A DNA stretch of 41,826 bases from JAWVZB01 sp033722375 (GCA_033722375.1 JAWVZB010000011.1:1-41826); one strand, 5' to 3'. Counted from the stretch's first letter, positions 12,553 to 20,739 are shown. A program made the numbers and translations. The notes: generated from the sequence alone by a model not told the origin.

Positions 12553-14763
12553 CTAACAGCTGACGAGCGGGATGCAGTCGTCGTCATCGTCGCCTCCGCC
12601 GCCGTCGTCGAGCGGCCCGTCGTCGCTGTCGCTCTCGCTCTCGCTCGGAGACGGGCTCGGACTCGGGTCGCTCGTGGGGCTCGGCGACGGGGCCGGGGTC
12701 GGTGACGGCTCCGGCGTGGGCGACGACCGGGGGCGGGCCGGCGCTACCCGCACGCGTTCTTCATCGCTGCTCTCGCCCGGCTCCAGGAAGTCGGTCGGGT
12801 CGACGTCTGCGAGGATCTCCGACGCGGCCGACCGCCAGATCAGCGCCGGGATCGTCCCCCCCTGCACCTTCGAGAAGCCGGCGACGTCGTGCAGGGGTCG
12901 CGGCTCGGACGGATCTCCCACCCAGATCGCCAGCGACAGCGCTGGGGTGTAGCCGGCGAACCAGGCGTCCGTCTCGTCGTTGGTGGTGCCGGTCTTGCCG
13001 GCCTGTGGGCGGTCGATGTCCGCACGGCGGCCGGTCGTCTCGCCCACCACCCGTTCCAGCACCGCGGTGGTCGTCCGGGCCACGTCCGCCTCGACCGTGC
13101 GGTAGCAGCGTCCCTCGACCTCTTCGGGCTCGAAGCCCTCTGGGAACAGCTCGGCGAGCTCGTCCTCCCCGTGCGCACGAGGCTGCCCGGTCGACAGCAC
13201 CACCTCCTGGGGGCGCTCGATCTCCTTGCCGTCCGGCCCGAGCACGCGGGCGATGGCGTGCGCCGGGCAGTGCACCCCGTCGTTGGCGAGCGTGCCGAAG
13301 GCGCTGGCCATGTCGAGAGGCGACGGGCCTTTGGCCACGCCCCCGATCGCGATGAGCGGCTCGTCGGTCAGCTCGTTCCTCACCCCGAGGCGCTCGGCGA
13401 CGTCGCGGACGTCAGCGGGCCCCGCCTCGCACCCGACCTGCACCATCACCGTGTTCACCGAGTTCGCCAGGGCGTCGTCGAGTCGCAGTTCCCCGTAGCC
13501 GCGCCCCGCGGCGTTCCCGACCGGCTTCTCGAACGTCCCGCATCCCTCCGCCTCGCTGATCGTCTGCGGAGCCGGGTACCGGTCGTCGGGCTCCGCGCCG
13601 TCCTCCAGCGCGGCGATGAAAGCGAACGGCTTGAACGTCGAGCCGGGCTGGCGGATCGCGAGCTGGGTGCCGAGGTCGAGCTGCTGCTCTTCGAAGCTCG
13701 GTCCGCCGTGGATGGCGAGGATCGCGCCGGTCGTCGGATCGACCGCCACCGCGCCGGCGGCGACGCCGGTGTCGTCCTTCTCGTAGAGGTGCGTCGCGAC
13801 GGCTGCATCGAGCTGCTTCTGCGCCGCCAGGTCGAGGGTGGTCTCGACGCGGAGGGCGCCGGTGAGGAGGGCCTGCTTGCCGTAGGTCGCCACGATCTGT
13901 CGGCGCACGTACTCGACGAAGTAGGGGGCACGGAACGAGCGGCTCCTGCGCGGCTGCACCTCCAGGGGGGCTGCTTTCGCGTCGCTCGCTTCGGAGCTCG
14001 AGATCATGCCGAGCTCGGCCATGCGCTCGAGAGCATCATCTCGGCGGCTCTCGGCGAGCTCGGGGTCCGCACGCGGGTTGCGGAGCGAGGGTGCGGGCAG
14101 CAGCTGGGCGAGCGTCGCGCTCTCGGCCAGCGTGAGTTCGGAGGCGGGCTTGCCGAAGTAGGTCAGCGCAGCGGCCTCGACCCCGTAGGCACCCTCGCCG
14201 AAGTACACGGTGTTGAGGTATCGCTCGAGGATCTGGTCCTTGGTGGCGTTCTTCTCGAGCGCGATCGAGATCACGGCTTCGCGGACCTTGCGGGTGATCG
14301 TCTGCTCGGCCCCCGTGAACGCGTTCTTGACGTACTGCTGGGTGAGGGTCGAACCACCCTGACGGATGTCCCCGGTCCGCAGGTTGGTGACGACCGCGCG
14401 CAGCAGCGACAGCGGGTCGACGCCCTCGTGCTCGTAGAAGCGGGCGTCCTCGAGCGCGACCACGGCTTTCTTGATGTGCGGGCTCATCTCGTCGAGCGAC
14501 ACGATGCGCCGGTCGACCTCGCTGTCGAACCGCGCGATCACCGTCCCGTCGGTCGCGACGAGCTCCGTCGGACCGGACAGCGCTCCCGGGTCCGGTACCT
14601 CCCAGTCGATCTGGAGCGCCAGCCAGGCGAGGAAGACGACGAGCAGGGCGACCGCTGCGAGCGAGCTGAGGCCGACGACGACCACGCGGCGCACGAGCAG
14701 CCAGACGTCGGGCCCATCGGGCGGCGACGTCGTCGTGGTGGGGCGCTCGGTCAGCGTCGTCAA
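12553..14763 (-). CDS. Class A penicillin-binding protein (bifunctional transglycosylase/transpeptidase)
   Basis: A bifunctional peptidoglycan synthase, 736 residues. One membrane anchor (22-50) precedes a GT51 glycosyltransferase domain with EDARFYEHEGVD (catalytic Glu105) and QGGSTLTQQYVKN (135-147). The transpeptidase domain has STFK (Ser375-Lys378), SVN (435-437) and KTGT (590-593), all intact. The extracellular tail (about 675-736) is Pro/Ser/Thr-rich, then Asp/Gly-rich, ending with a run of five Asp and CIPLVSC with two cysteines. TTG 14763 overlaps the GH57 stop (TTGA) and has AAGGA upstream, so it is coupled to GH57. Placing a PBP in an operon with a glucan-branching enzyme and a methyltransferase is unusual and hints at shared timing of wall and glucan synthesis. 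Confidence 0.93.
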   Translation of the reverse strand: MTTLTERPTTTTSPPDGPDVWLLVRRVVVVGLSSLAAVALLVVFLAWLALQIDWEVPDPGALSGPTELVATDGTVIARFDSEVDRRIVSLDEMSPHIKKAVVALEDARFYEHEGVDPLSLLRAVVTNLRTGDIRQGGSTLTQQYVKNAFTGAEQTITRKVREAVISIALEKNATKDQILERYLNTVYFGEGAYGVEAAALTYFGKPASELTLAESATLAQLLPAPSLRNPRADPELAESRRDDALERMAELGMISSSEASDAKAAPLEVQPRRSRSFRAPYFVEYVRRQIVATYGKQALLTGALRVETTLDLAAQKQLDAAVATHLYEKDDTGVAAGAVAVDPTTGAILAIHGGPSFEEQQLDLGTQLAIRQPGSTFKPFAFIAALEDGAEPDDRYPAPQTISEAEGCGTFEKPVGNAAGRGYGELRLDDALANSVNTVMVQVGCEAGPADVRDVAERLGVRNELTDEPLIAIGGVAKGPSPLDMASAFGTLANDGVHCPAHAIARVLGPDGKEIERPQEVVLSTGQPRAHGEDELAELFPEGFEPEEVEGRCYRTVEADVARTTTAVLERVVGETTGRRADIDRPQAGKTGTTNDETDAWFAGYTPALSLAIWVGDPSEPRPLHDVAGFSKVQGGTIPALIWRSAASEILADVDPTDFLEPGESSDEERVRVAPARPRSSPTPEPSPTPAPSPSPTSDPSPSPSPSESESDSDDGPLDDGGGGDDDDDCIPLVSC

Positions 14764-16481
14764 GAAGGTCCTTCCCTCTCGTCTTCACCAACGAGCGAGA
14801 GGGGGGCTGGGTTGTGGTCCGGAACCAGCGCCGCGGCGATCGCGCCGGGGTCGCGGGGCGCGTCGTCGGTGCTCGCCATCGCCGCCGCGAGCGAGACCGC
14901 GTCGCCACCCCGTTCGAGCTCGTCGCACAGCTCCCGCACTCGACCGGCGTGCTCGCGGAGACGAGCGTGCGCGTAATCCGGGGCCTTGCCCCGCGAGACC
15001 ATGAACGGCCAGTCGCTCGACGAGGCCAGCGCGAGCTCACGGGCGATCTGCGCCGCAACCGTGGGATCGGCCGTCGTCAGCGCCGGGGAGCTCTGCACCT
15101 GCTCCCGAACGGCCGCGAGCGTTCGCCACATCGGGCGCGTCTCCGGCGTCACCCAGCTCGCGTGGCCCTTCGCGTAGCCCCAGGAGGATTCGGGGAGCTC
15201 GAGACGGCGGGTCGGTGGGCGTCGCTCGAGCCGTGACCGCACGGTCGTGGTCCGGAGTGCCGGATCGGCCGCGACACGTCGCAGGACCTCCTCGAGCCAC
15301 CGGACGCCCTCGAACCACCAGTGACCGAAGAGCTCGGTGTCGTAGGCGGCCACGACCAGCTCGCCCGGCCGTGGATCGAGCACGGATCGCACGACACCGT
15401 GGAAGTGCTCGACGTCCGCCTGGACCTGGGCGGCGGCAGCATCCGGGACGTAGGGCTCCTTCTCGTGCGGCTCGAGCTCCTTGTCGGTGACCCGCCACGA
15501 CGGATGCACCCCGTAGCTGCCGCGCGCGTGGAAGTCCCGGTACCAGGCTTTTCCGGGGTAGCCGGCGGTCGGGGACCACACGTGGTAGGCGACCGACAGG
15601 TCCCGGGCGAACGCGACCACGTCGGACTCGCCGACGAGGACGCCGTCGTGGACCACCTCGTACGGGTCACCGGCTGCCGGGTCGGGGCTCTCTGGCCGTC
15701 GTGTCCAGTCCCGATCCGCCCCGCCGGCGGCGCGCACCAGCGTCGCGGCGTCCACCAGGAAGTGGGTGATGCCGGCGCGCTCGTAGTGCTCCTCGAGCCC
15801 CGGCAGCTCCGGGCCCGATCGCGGGAGCTCCGGGGTGCCGTGACGGTCCACCGAGCGGGGCGTAGCGGTCGCGTCAGCCACCTGGCCCCGGGGGCGGTAG
15901 CCCATCTCGGGCGCCCACAGGCCCGCCGGCCGTCCCCGTGCCCACCGGGCGTGGTCGTCGAGTCCGCACGCGAGCTGAGCGTCGATGAAGGCGGGGTCCC
16001 ACTCGAGAGGCAGGTACGGGTGGGTGGCTGGCCCACCCAGCAGTTCGATGATGCCGCCCCGCTCCAGCTCCGCCCACGCGGTCAGCAGGCCGCCCTCCTC
16101 CTCGATCCGCTCGTGGAGTTCGAGCAACCGGGCGTAGTGGCGCCAGTAGAAGGTGCCCAGTTCCACCACGTCTTCCCCGAGCGACGCGTGCAGCGACCGC
16201 TGTTCCTCGGCCCGCCACATCTGGCTCCCGATCCAGGTCCCGACATCGCGGCGGAGTCGCGGGTCGGCGACCTGGTGAGCGACGAGTGGGGTCACTCCGA
16301 GCGTCAGTACGTCACGGAGTCCATCCGCAGCCAGCCGCTGCAGCATCTCGGTCAGGGGCAGCCACGAGCCAGCCCACGCCTCGAACAGCCACTCCTCACC
16401 GACGGGCCAGACCCCATGGTTCTTGAGGTACGGCAGGTGGGTGTGCGCGACGACGGCGAGTTCGCCCGGGGGCGTTGCCAC
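14760..16481 (-). CDS. GH57 1,4-alpha-glucan branching enzyme (Rv3031-like)
   Basis: A GH57/DUF1957-type glucan branching enzyme, 573 residues, expected to introduce alpha-1,6 branches into the glucan made by the GT4 enzyme. It begins with AVVAHTHLPYL (HTH at 13-15), has the nucleophile Glu192 in WAPEMGY and the acid Asp391 in AAYDTELFGHWWFEG, followed by the C-terminal helical domain ending after SSSDWPFMVSRGKA. M. tuberculosis Rv3031 is the natural comparison and sits next to Rv3030 and Rv3032. GTG 16481 lies one base after the methyltransferase stop (TGA-G-GTG) and begins just before similarity starts. The longer ATG at 16514 would overlap the methyltransferase by 32 bases. The stop overlaps the PBP start. 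Confidence 0.88.
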   Translation of the reverse strand: MATPPGELAVVAHTHLPYLKNHGVWPVGEEWLFEAWAGSWLPLTEMLQRLAADGLRDVLTLGVTPLVAHQVADPRLRRDVGTWIGSQMWRAEEQRSLHASLGEDVVELGTFYWRHYARLLELHERIEEEGGLLTAWAELERGGIIELLGGPATHPYLPLEWDPAFIDAQLACGLDDHARWARGRPAGLWAPEMGYRPRGQVADATATPRSVDRHGTPELPRSGPELPGLEEHYERAGITHFLVDAATLVRAAGGADRDWTRRPESPDPAAGDPYEVVHDGVLVGESDVVAFARDLSVAYHVWSPTAGYPGKAWYRDFHARGSYGVHPSWRVTDKELEPHEKEPYVPDAAAAQVQADVEHFHGVVRSVLDPRPGELVVAAYDTELFGHWWFEGVRWLEEVLRRVAADPALRTTTVRSRLERRPPTRRLELPESSWGYAKGHASWVTPETRPMWRTLAAVREQVQSSPALTTADPTVAAQIARELALASSSDWPFMVSRGKAPDYAHARLREHAGRVRELCDELERGGDAVSLAAAMASTDDAPRDPGAIAAALVPDHNPAPLSLVGEDEREGPS

Positions 16482-16482
16482 C

Positions 16483-17259
16483 TCAGCCGTCCTCGAGCGG
16501 CTTGCGGGCGACAACGATCAGATCCAGGGTGTCCTCGAGGTCGCGGGGGTGGAGCTCGAACCAGGAGGGCCGTACGCCCGCGACGACCCATCGGACCCAG
16601 GCGGGCCAGTGCGCCGGGGGGCGGGATGACAGCAGATCCGGGAGGGTGCGCCCCCCCAGCCGCTCGAGGCTGCGCAGCCAGCGGGCATGGCGGAGCCCGA
16701 TCAGCAGCGTGACGCGGAAGCCGGCTCGCTCGATCTCCTCGACGAGCTCGTCGGGGGCGAACTCCCGGACGTGGAAGGGGTTGACCGGGGTCTCCGACCC
16801 GGGGGTGAACGTCAACCGGTTCGGTGTCGAGATCATGAGCTCGCCGCCCGGACGCGTGACGCGTCGGAGCGAGGCCAGGTAGCCCGGGATGTCGTAGAGA
16901 TGCTCGATCACCTGGAAGGACACGACCAGGTCGATGCTCTCGTCGTCGAGCGGGAGCTCCATCAGCTCACAGCTGACCGCCTCGATCCGAGGGTCGTGGC
17001 GCGCGTAGGTGGCACCGACATGGGCGATCACCTGCTCGTCGAGGTCGGCCCCGACGACCCGGACGGCTCCCCCGCTGGCCAGCATCTCGAGGCCGTACCC
17101 CTCGCCGCAGCCCGCGTCGAGAACCGCACGGTGCCCTGCCCGCGCCGCCGCGAGCTCGTAGGCGACGACGTGCCGCTGGAACCAGTAGTTCTCGTCGTTC
17201 ACGCCCGGGAGCGTGCGCTCACCGGTGAGCGCGAGGGGTGGAGGCGAGTCGGGGGACAT
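16483..17259 (-). CDS. SAM-dependent methyltransferase (Rv3030-like)
   Basis: A class I methyltransferase, 258 residues. SAM-binding motif I is VLDAGCGEGYG (46-56), the acidic ribose-binding residues follow in ADLD (71-74), and motif IV-V regions are DLVVSFQVIEHLYD and RPGGELMISTPN. The N-terminus LTGERTLPG...ENYWFQRH resembles my recollection of M. tuberculosis Rv3030, which sits in the MGLP gene cluster and was proposed to methylate the sugar polymer. Methylation of an alpha-glucan is therefore the leading guess, but small-molecule or quinone substrates are not excluded. ATG 17259 is preceded by TACGCT at a spacing of 7, consistent with a leaderless transcript; it starts the methyltransferase-GH57-PBP operon, divergent from etfB. 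Confidence 0.82.
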   Translation of the reverse strand: MSPDSPPPLALTGERTLPGVNDENYWFQRHVVAYELAAARAGHRAVLDAGCGEGYGLEMLASGGAVRVVGADLDEQVIAHVGATYARHDPRIEAVSCELMELPLDDESIDLVVSFQVIEHLYDIPGYLASLRRVTRPGGELMISTPNRLTFTPGSETPVNPFHVREFAPDELVEEIERAGFRVTLLIGLRHARWLRSLERLGGRTLPDLLSSRPPAHWPAWVRWVVAGVRPSWFELHPRDLEDTLDLIVVARKPLEDG

Positions 17260-17266
17260 CGCCCGG

Positions 17267-17272
17267 AGCGTA
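17267..17272 (-). promoter_or_regulatory. -10 element of a leaderless promoter, methyltransferase operon
   Basis: On the minus strand TACGCT is followed by exactly 7 bases and then the ATG at 17259, so RNA would begin at or next to the start codon. No Shine-Dalgarno is present in the gap. This spacing is the usual signature of leaderless actinobacterial transcripts. Confidence 0.5.
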
Positions 17273-17337
17273 GGGCCGACACCTGGCCGGCCGGACATCG
17301 AGGGGCCCGGTCATGCCCGTCCGGTCAGTCGCGGGAT

Positions 17338-17343
17338 TTGACC
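17338..17343 (+). promoter_or_regulatory. Candidate -35 element for etfB
   Basis: TTGACC matches a -35 consensus in the 201-bp divergent spacer between the methyltransferase and etfB. The best -10 at a usable distance, TTCCAT (18 bases on), is poor, so the promoter is tentative. Apart from this and the methyltransferase promoter I see nothing else in the spacer. Confidence 0.3.
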
Positions 17344-17460
17344 CGGACGGCGGTGGGCAAGTTCCATGGGCCCGACGACGCGACCCGTTCCCAGCCACCC
17401 CCTTCACCCACGTGGTCGAGCGTGTCTCGAGGGACGGTCGCGAACAGGAAGGAACCCCCG

Positions 17461-18246
17461 ATGAAGGTCATCGTGCCTGTCAAGCGTGTTCCCGACACCG
17501 CAGGCGAGAAGAAGATCGACAGCGAGACGCTCAACACCGACCGTGAGAGCGTCGAAGCAGTGCTGAACCCGGTCGACGAGTTCGCCATCGAGGAGGCGGT
17601 CCGGCTCAAGGAGAGCGGCGACGCCGAGGTGATCGCGCTCCTCGTCGGCCCCGAGAGCGCCCAGCCGATCGTGCGCAAGGCGCTGTCCTACGGGCTCGAC
17701 TCGGCGATCCAGGTCACCGACGACGCGATCGAGGGGTCGGACGCCCTCGGGGTCGCCCGGGTGATCGCGGCAGCGCTCGAGGACCTCGAGTTCGACGTGG
17801 TCATGTTCGGCAACCAGTCGACGGATGCGCGGACCTGTCTCGTCCCCGCGGCCGTGGCCGAGCTCCTGGGACTGCCGTCTCTGACCTACGCCCGCCACTT
17901 CGAGGTCGACGGCGACACCGTGGTCGTCCACCGCGAGCACGAGGAGGGCTGGGACGTGGTCGAGTCGACCCTCCCCGCGGTGGTCTCGGTCGTCGAGGCC
18001 ATCAACGAACCGCGCTACCCCTCCTTCAAGGGCATCATGGCCGCCAAGTCGAAGCCGCTCGACACCAAGTCGCTCGCCGACGTGGGCGCCGACGCCGGCC
18101 AGGTGGGACGTGACAACGCGGCCGCGGTGATGTTCGAGTTCGAGCCGCGTCCCCCCAAGGAGGCCGGGACCATCGTGGAGGACGATGGCTCCGGCGAGGC
18201 TGCCGTGCAGCTCGCTGACTGGATGCAAGAGAAGAAGTTCATCTGA
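17461..18246 (+). CDS. etfB: Electron transfer flavoprotein beta subunit (EtfB/FixA)
   Basis: The beta subunit of the soluble heterodimeric ETF, which passes electrons from acyl-CoA and other dehydrogenases to ETF:quinone oxidoreductase. It has 261 residues, the standard length. It begins MKVIVPVKRVPDTAGEKKI, a typical ETF-beta start, and has the AMP-binding stretch MFGNQSTDARTCLVPAAVAE (residues about 117-136) and a conserved INEPRYPSFKGIMAAKSKP region that contacts the alpha subunit. AGGAAGGA lies 8 bases before the ATG. The gene is 13 bases from etfA and forms an operon with it. It is divergent from the methyltransferase, as fixA is from Rv3030 in M. tuberculosis. Confidence 0.95.
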   Translation: MKVIVPVKRVPDTAGEKKIDSETLNTDRESVEAVLNPVDEFAIEEAVRLKESGDAEVIALLVGPESAQPIVRKALSYGLDSAIQVTDDAIEGSDALGVARVIAAALEDLEFDVVMFGNQSTDARTCLVPAAVAELLGLPSLTYARHFEVDGDTVVVHREHEEGWDVVESTLPAVVSVVEAINEPRYPSFKGIMAAKSKPLDTKSLADVGADAGQVGRDNAAAVMFEFEPRPPKEAGTIVEDDGSGEAAVQLADWMQEKKFI

Positions 18247-18259
18247 GAGAGGCCGTGAC

Positions 18260-19243
18260 ATGAGTGAGCTGCTGGTACTGATCGACCACAGCGAAGGCAA
18301 GCCCCGCAAGCTGTCGCTCCAGCTCGTTTCCGCAGCGAAGCAGATCGCCGGCGAGACCGGCGAGACCGTCGCGGCGGTGTGGCTCGGACCGGGCGCGTCG
18401 GACAACGCCGAGGTCCTCGGCAAGCACGGAGCTGAGAAGCTCTACGCCTGGGACAGCCAGGACGCGCTCGACTACGTCACCTTGCCGAAGGTCGCTGCCT
18501 TGCAGCAGATCATCGATGAGAACGACGTCTCGACCCTGCTGTTCCCCTCGACCAACCACATCAAGGACGTCGCCGCGCGGCTGGCGATCCGCGTCGACGG
18601 TGGCGTGGTCACCGACTGCTCCGACCTCCAGATCGAGGACGGGCAGGTCGTGGGGGTCAAGGAGGTCTTCGGTGGGGATCTCATCACCAAGGCTCGCGTC
18701 GCCGACGGCAAGTTCCCGATGTGGGGGGTCTCCTCCAACGCTTTCACCGCCGAGGAGGGCGACGGCGGTGCTGCCGAGGTCGTGGACCTCGACGTCCAGC
18801 TCGACGACGCCGCCAAGGGCGCCAAGGTCACCGATGTCGAGAAGCAGGCCAGCGCCGAGCGTCCCGACATCGCTGAGGCCGCGATCGTCGTGTCCGGTGG
18901 CCGCGGACTCGGCGAGGAAGAGGGCTTCCGCCTGATGGAGGAGCTCGCCGACGTGCTCGGCGGCGGGGTGGGCGCCTCCCGCGCTGCCACCGACGCCGGG
19001 TGGTACCCCCACCGCTACCAGATCGGACAGACGGGCCGCACGATCTCGCCGATGCTCTACATCGCGAACGGGATCTCCGGTGCGATCCAGCACCGCGCCG
19101 GCATGCAGACCTCCCAGAACATCGTGGCCGTCAACAAGGATCCCGAGGCTCCCATCTTCCAGATCACCGACTTCGGGGTCGTGGGTGACCTGTACGACGT
19201 CGTCCCGCGCCTGATCGAGGAGATCAAGAAGCGTAAGGAGTAG
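18260..19243 (+). CDS. etfA: Electron transfer flavoprotein alpha subunit (EtfA/FixB)
   Basis: The FAD-binding alpha subunit of ETF, 327 residues. The N-terminal domain is followed by the conserved FAD domain: SGGRGLG (212-218), GASRAATDAGW (238-248), GQTGRTISP (256-264), SGAIQHRAGM (273-282) and VNKDPEAPIF (291-300) with Asp304 downstream. All expected flavin contacts appear intact. ATG 18260 is 13 bases after the etfB stop and is preceded by GAGAGG. Two hairpins follow the stop, so the etfBA unit probably ends there. Confidence 0.95.
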   Translation: MSELLVLIDHSEGKPRKLSLQLVSAAKQIAGETGETVAAVWLGPGASDNAEVLGKHGAEKLYAWDSQDALDYVTLPKVAALQQIIDENDVSTLLFPSTNHIKDVAARLAIRVDGGVVTDCSDLQIEDGQVVGVKEVFGGDLITKARVADGKFPMWGVSSNAFTAEEGDGGAAEVVDLDVQLDDAAKGAKVTDVEKQASAERPDIAEAAIVVSGGRGLGEEEGFRLMEELADVLGGGVGASRAATDAGWYPHRYQIGQTGRTISPMLYIANGISGAIQHRAGMQTSQNIVAVNKDPEAPIFQITDFGVVGDLYDVVPRLIEEIKKRKE

Positions 19244-19248
19244 TGGCC

Positions 19249-19305
19249 CCGTCCGGGACGGACGGACCCAAGCCGCGCCACGCTCGCTGAGGCGGGGGAC
19301 CCGCC
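19249..19305 (+). terminator. Two tandem hairpins after etfA
   Basis: CCGTCCG (19249-19255) pairs with CGGACGG (19259-19265) around a GGA triloop, and GGCGGG (19291-19296) pairs with CCCGCC (19300-19305), again around GGA. Both are compact G/C stems without T-runs, beginning 5 bases after the etfA stop. They probably end the etfBA transcript. Confidence 0.5.
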
Positions 19306-19309
19306 CCAC

Positions 19310-19315
19310 TACGCT
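19310..19315 (+). promoter_or_regulatory. Candidate -10 element for the PaaK-like gene
   Basis: TACGCT lies just after the etfA terminator hairpins and 35 bases before TTG 19351. It is identical to the minus-strand -10 proposed at 17267-17272. The leader would hold the GGAGGA ribosome site. Confidence 0.35.
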
Positions 19316-19350
19316 CCGGCCGCGCCCGCTCACGGTTCGAGGAGGATCCG

Positions 19351-20739
19351 TTGGTCGCGTCCTGGGATCGTCGTTCCGAACGCGAGCAGCGGCGTGTTCG
19401 TGACCTGACGCTGTCGACCTGGCTCCCCGAGGTCGCGACCGCCAGTACCTACTGGCGGGACCGCACCGAACAGCTGGGGCTCGAGCCCGGCGACCTGTCC
19501 GACAGCGAGGATCTGGGTCGGTTCGCCCCGATCCGGGAGCTCGACGTGCTCGGGGCGGGGCCGGGCGGGGCGGGTCTCGTCGTTCGTCCCACCGAGGACG
19601 AGGTGAAGGCGCTGGCACCGGGCAGCTTCCTGCGACGGGTGGCCCGGGCGATCCGACGGGGAGGCGCCGAGGCCCGCCGACTTGCCATCCTCGAGGAGTA
19701 CAAGCCGATCCACCTCCATGACGCCGGGTCGGCAGGGGGGCTCGTGGTGGCGTACAGCCGCAGCGACCTGGACCGGTTGCACCGCGCCGGCGCGCGCGCC
19801 GCGGCCGTCCTCGGTCTGGATGACGCCGACTACCTCGTGTCGCTCATCCCACCGGGTGCGCTGATCGAGTGGTGGGGCATCTACCACCTGGCACTCGGGA
19901 CCTCGATGCTCGCGGTGCATCCCCGGTACGAGTGGGCCCAGACCGGCCCCCAGGAGGCGCTGCGACGGGTTCCGGCCACGGTCGTGGCCGTGACGGCGCA
20001 CGAGGCGGTGTCCATGGCGGCGACGTTGGTGGAGGGCGGGGCGGATCTCGCACGGGTCCACACCGTCGTCGTGGTCGGCCCGCCTCCTCCCGCTGCCGAA
20101 CGACGTCGTATCGCCGATGCCTGGCAGGCTGCGGGCGCGCTGACCGATGTGCGTGTGCGCGCGGCGTGGGCCCCCGCCGAGGGTCGCGCCCTGTGGGTGG
20201 AGTGCGCGGCCGGTGGAGAGGGGCTCCACACCTACGGCGATCTCGACCACGTGGAGCTGGTCGATGCGGTGACCGGGGAGCCGACCGAAGCCGACGGGGA
20301 CCTGACCTACACCTCCCTCGGCTGGCGCGGCACCGCCTTGCTCCGCTACCAGACGGGGGCCTACGTCGAGTCCATCGACACGTCCCCGTGCCCGAGCTGT
20401 GAACGGACCGTGCCTCGTCTCGTCGGGGAGGTCGCTCCGGCCGCCTGGCACGTCGAGGCGACCACGCTCGACGTGCCCTGGTTCATCGATCTGCGGGGCG
20501 CCGGTGCGGTGCTGAACCGTCAGCCCGGCATCGACACCTGGCGGGTGGAGGTCCGCCCCGAGGACGTGATGGCAGCCGAGGTGTCGGGTTCGCTGTCGGA
20601 CTCGGATCGGCAGCGCACCGAGGATCGGCTCGCGGCCGCGACCGGCGCGCAGTCAGCGGTGATCGAGGTGGTCGAGGATCCCGTCCTCGTGGAGCGTCAC
20701 GCGGAGGAGCTGGGGTCCGTGTTCGCCGACGTGCGCTGA
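19351..20739 (+). CDS. PaaK-like adenylate-forming family protein, degenerate active site
   Basis: The 462 residues resemble phenylacetate-CoA ligase/PaaK-type members of the ANL superfamily: a SRSDLDRL segment follows the P-loop position, a GLHTYGDLDHVELVDAVTGEP block is followed by TYTSLGWRGTALLRYQTG, then CPSCERTVPRLVG (Cys347, Cys350). However, the SGTTG phosphate loop is replaced by HDAGSAGG (123-130), and RYRTGD by RYQTGA (332-337), losing the Asp that binds AMP ribose. Glu277 in WAPAEG may be the YGxxE Glu. Adenylation activity is therefore doubtful. TTG 19351 is well supported by GGAGGA 6 bases upstream. The last 43 bases overlap the convergent YbaK-like gene. Function unknown. Confidence 0.65.
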   Translation: MVASWDRRSEREQRRVRDLTLSTWLPEVATASTYWRDRTEQLGLEPGDLSDSEDLGRFAPIRELDVLGAGPGGAGLVVRPTEDEVKALAPGSFLRRVARAIRRGGAEARRLAILEEYKPIHLHDAGSAGGLVVAYSRSDLDRLHRAGARAAAVLGLDDADYLVSLIPPGALIEWWGIYHLALGTSMLAVHPRYEWAQTGPQEALRRVPATVVAVTAHEAVSMAATLVEGGADLARVHTVVVVGPPPPAAERRRIADAWQAAGALTDVRVRAAWAPAEGRALWVECAAGGEGLHTYGDLDHVELVDAVTGEPTEADGDLTYTSLGWRGTALLRYQTGAYVESIDTSPCPSCERTVPRLVGEVAPAAWHVEATTLDVPWFIDLRGAGAVLNRQPGIDTWRVEVRPEDVMAAEVSGSLSDSDRQRTEDRLAAATGAQSAVIEVVEDPVLVERHAEELGSVFADVR

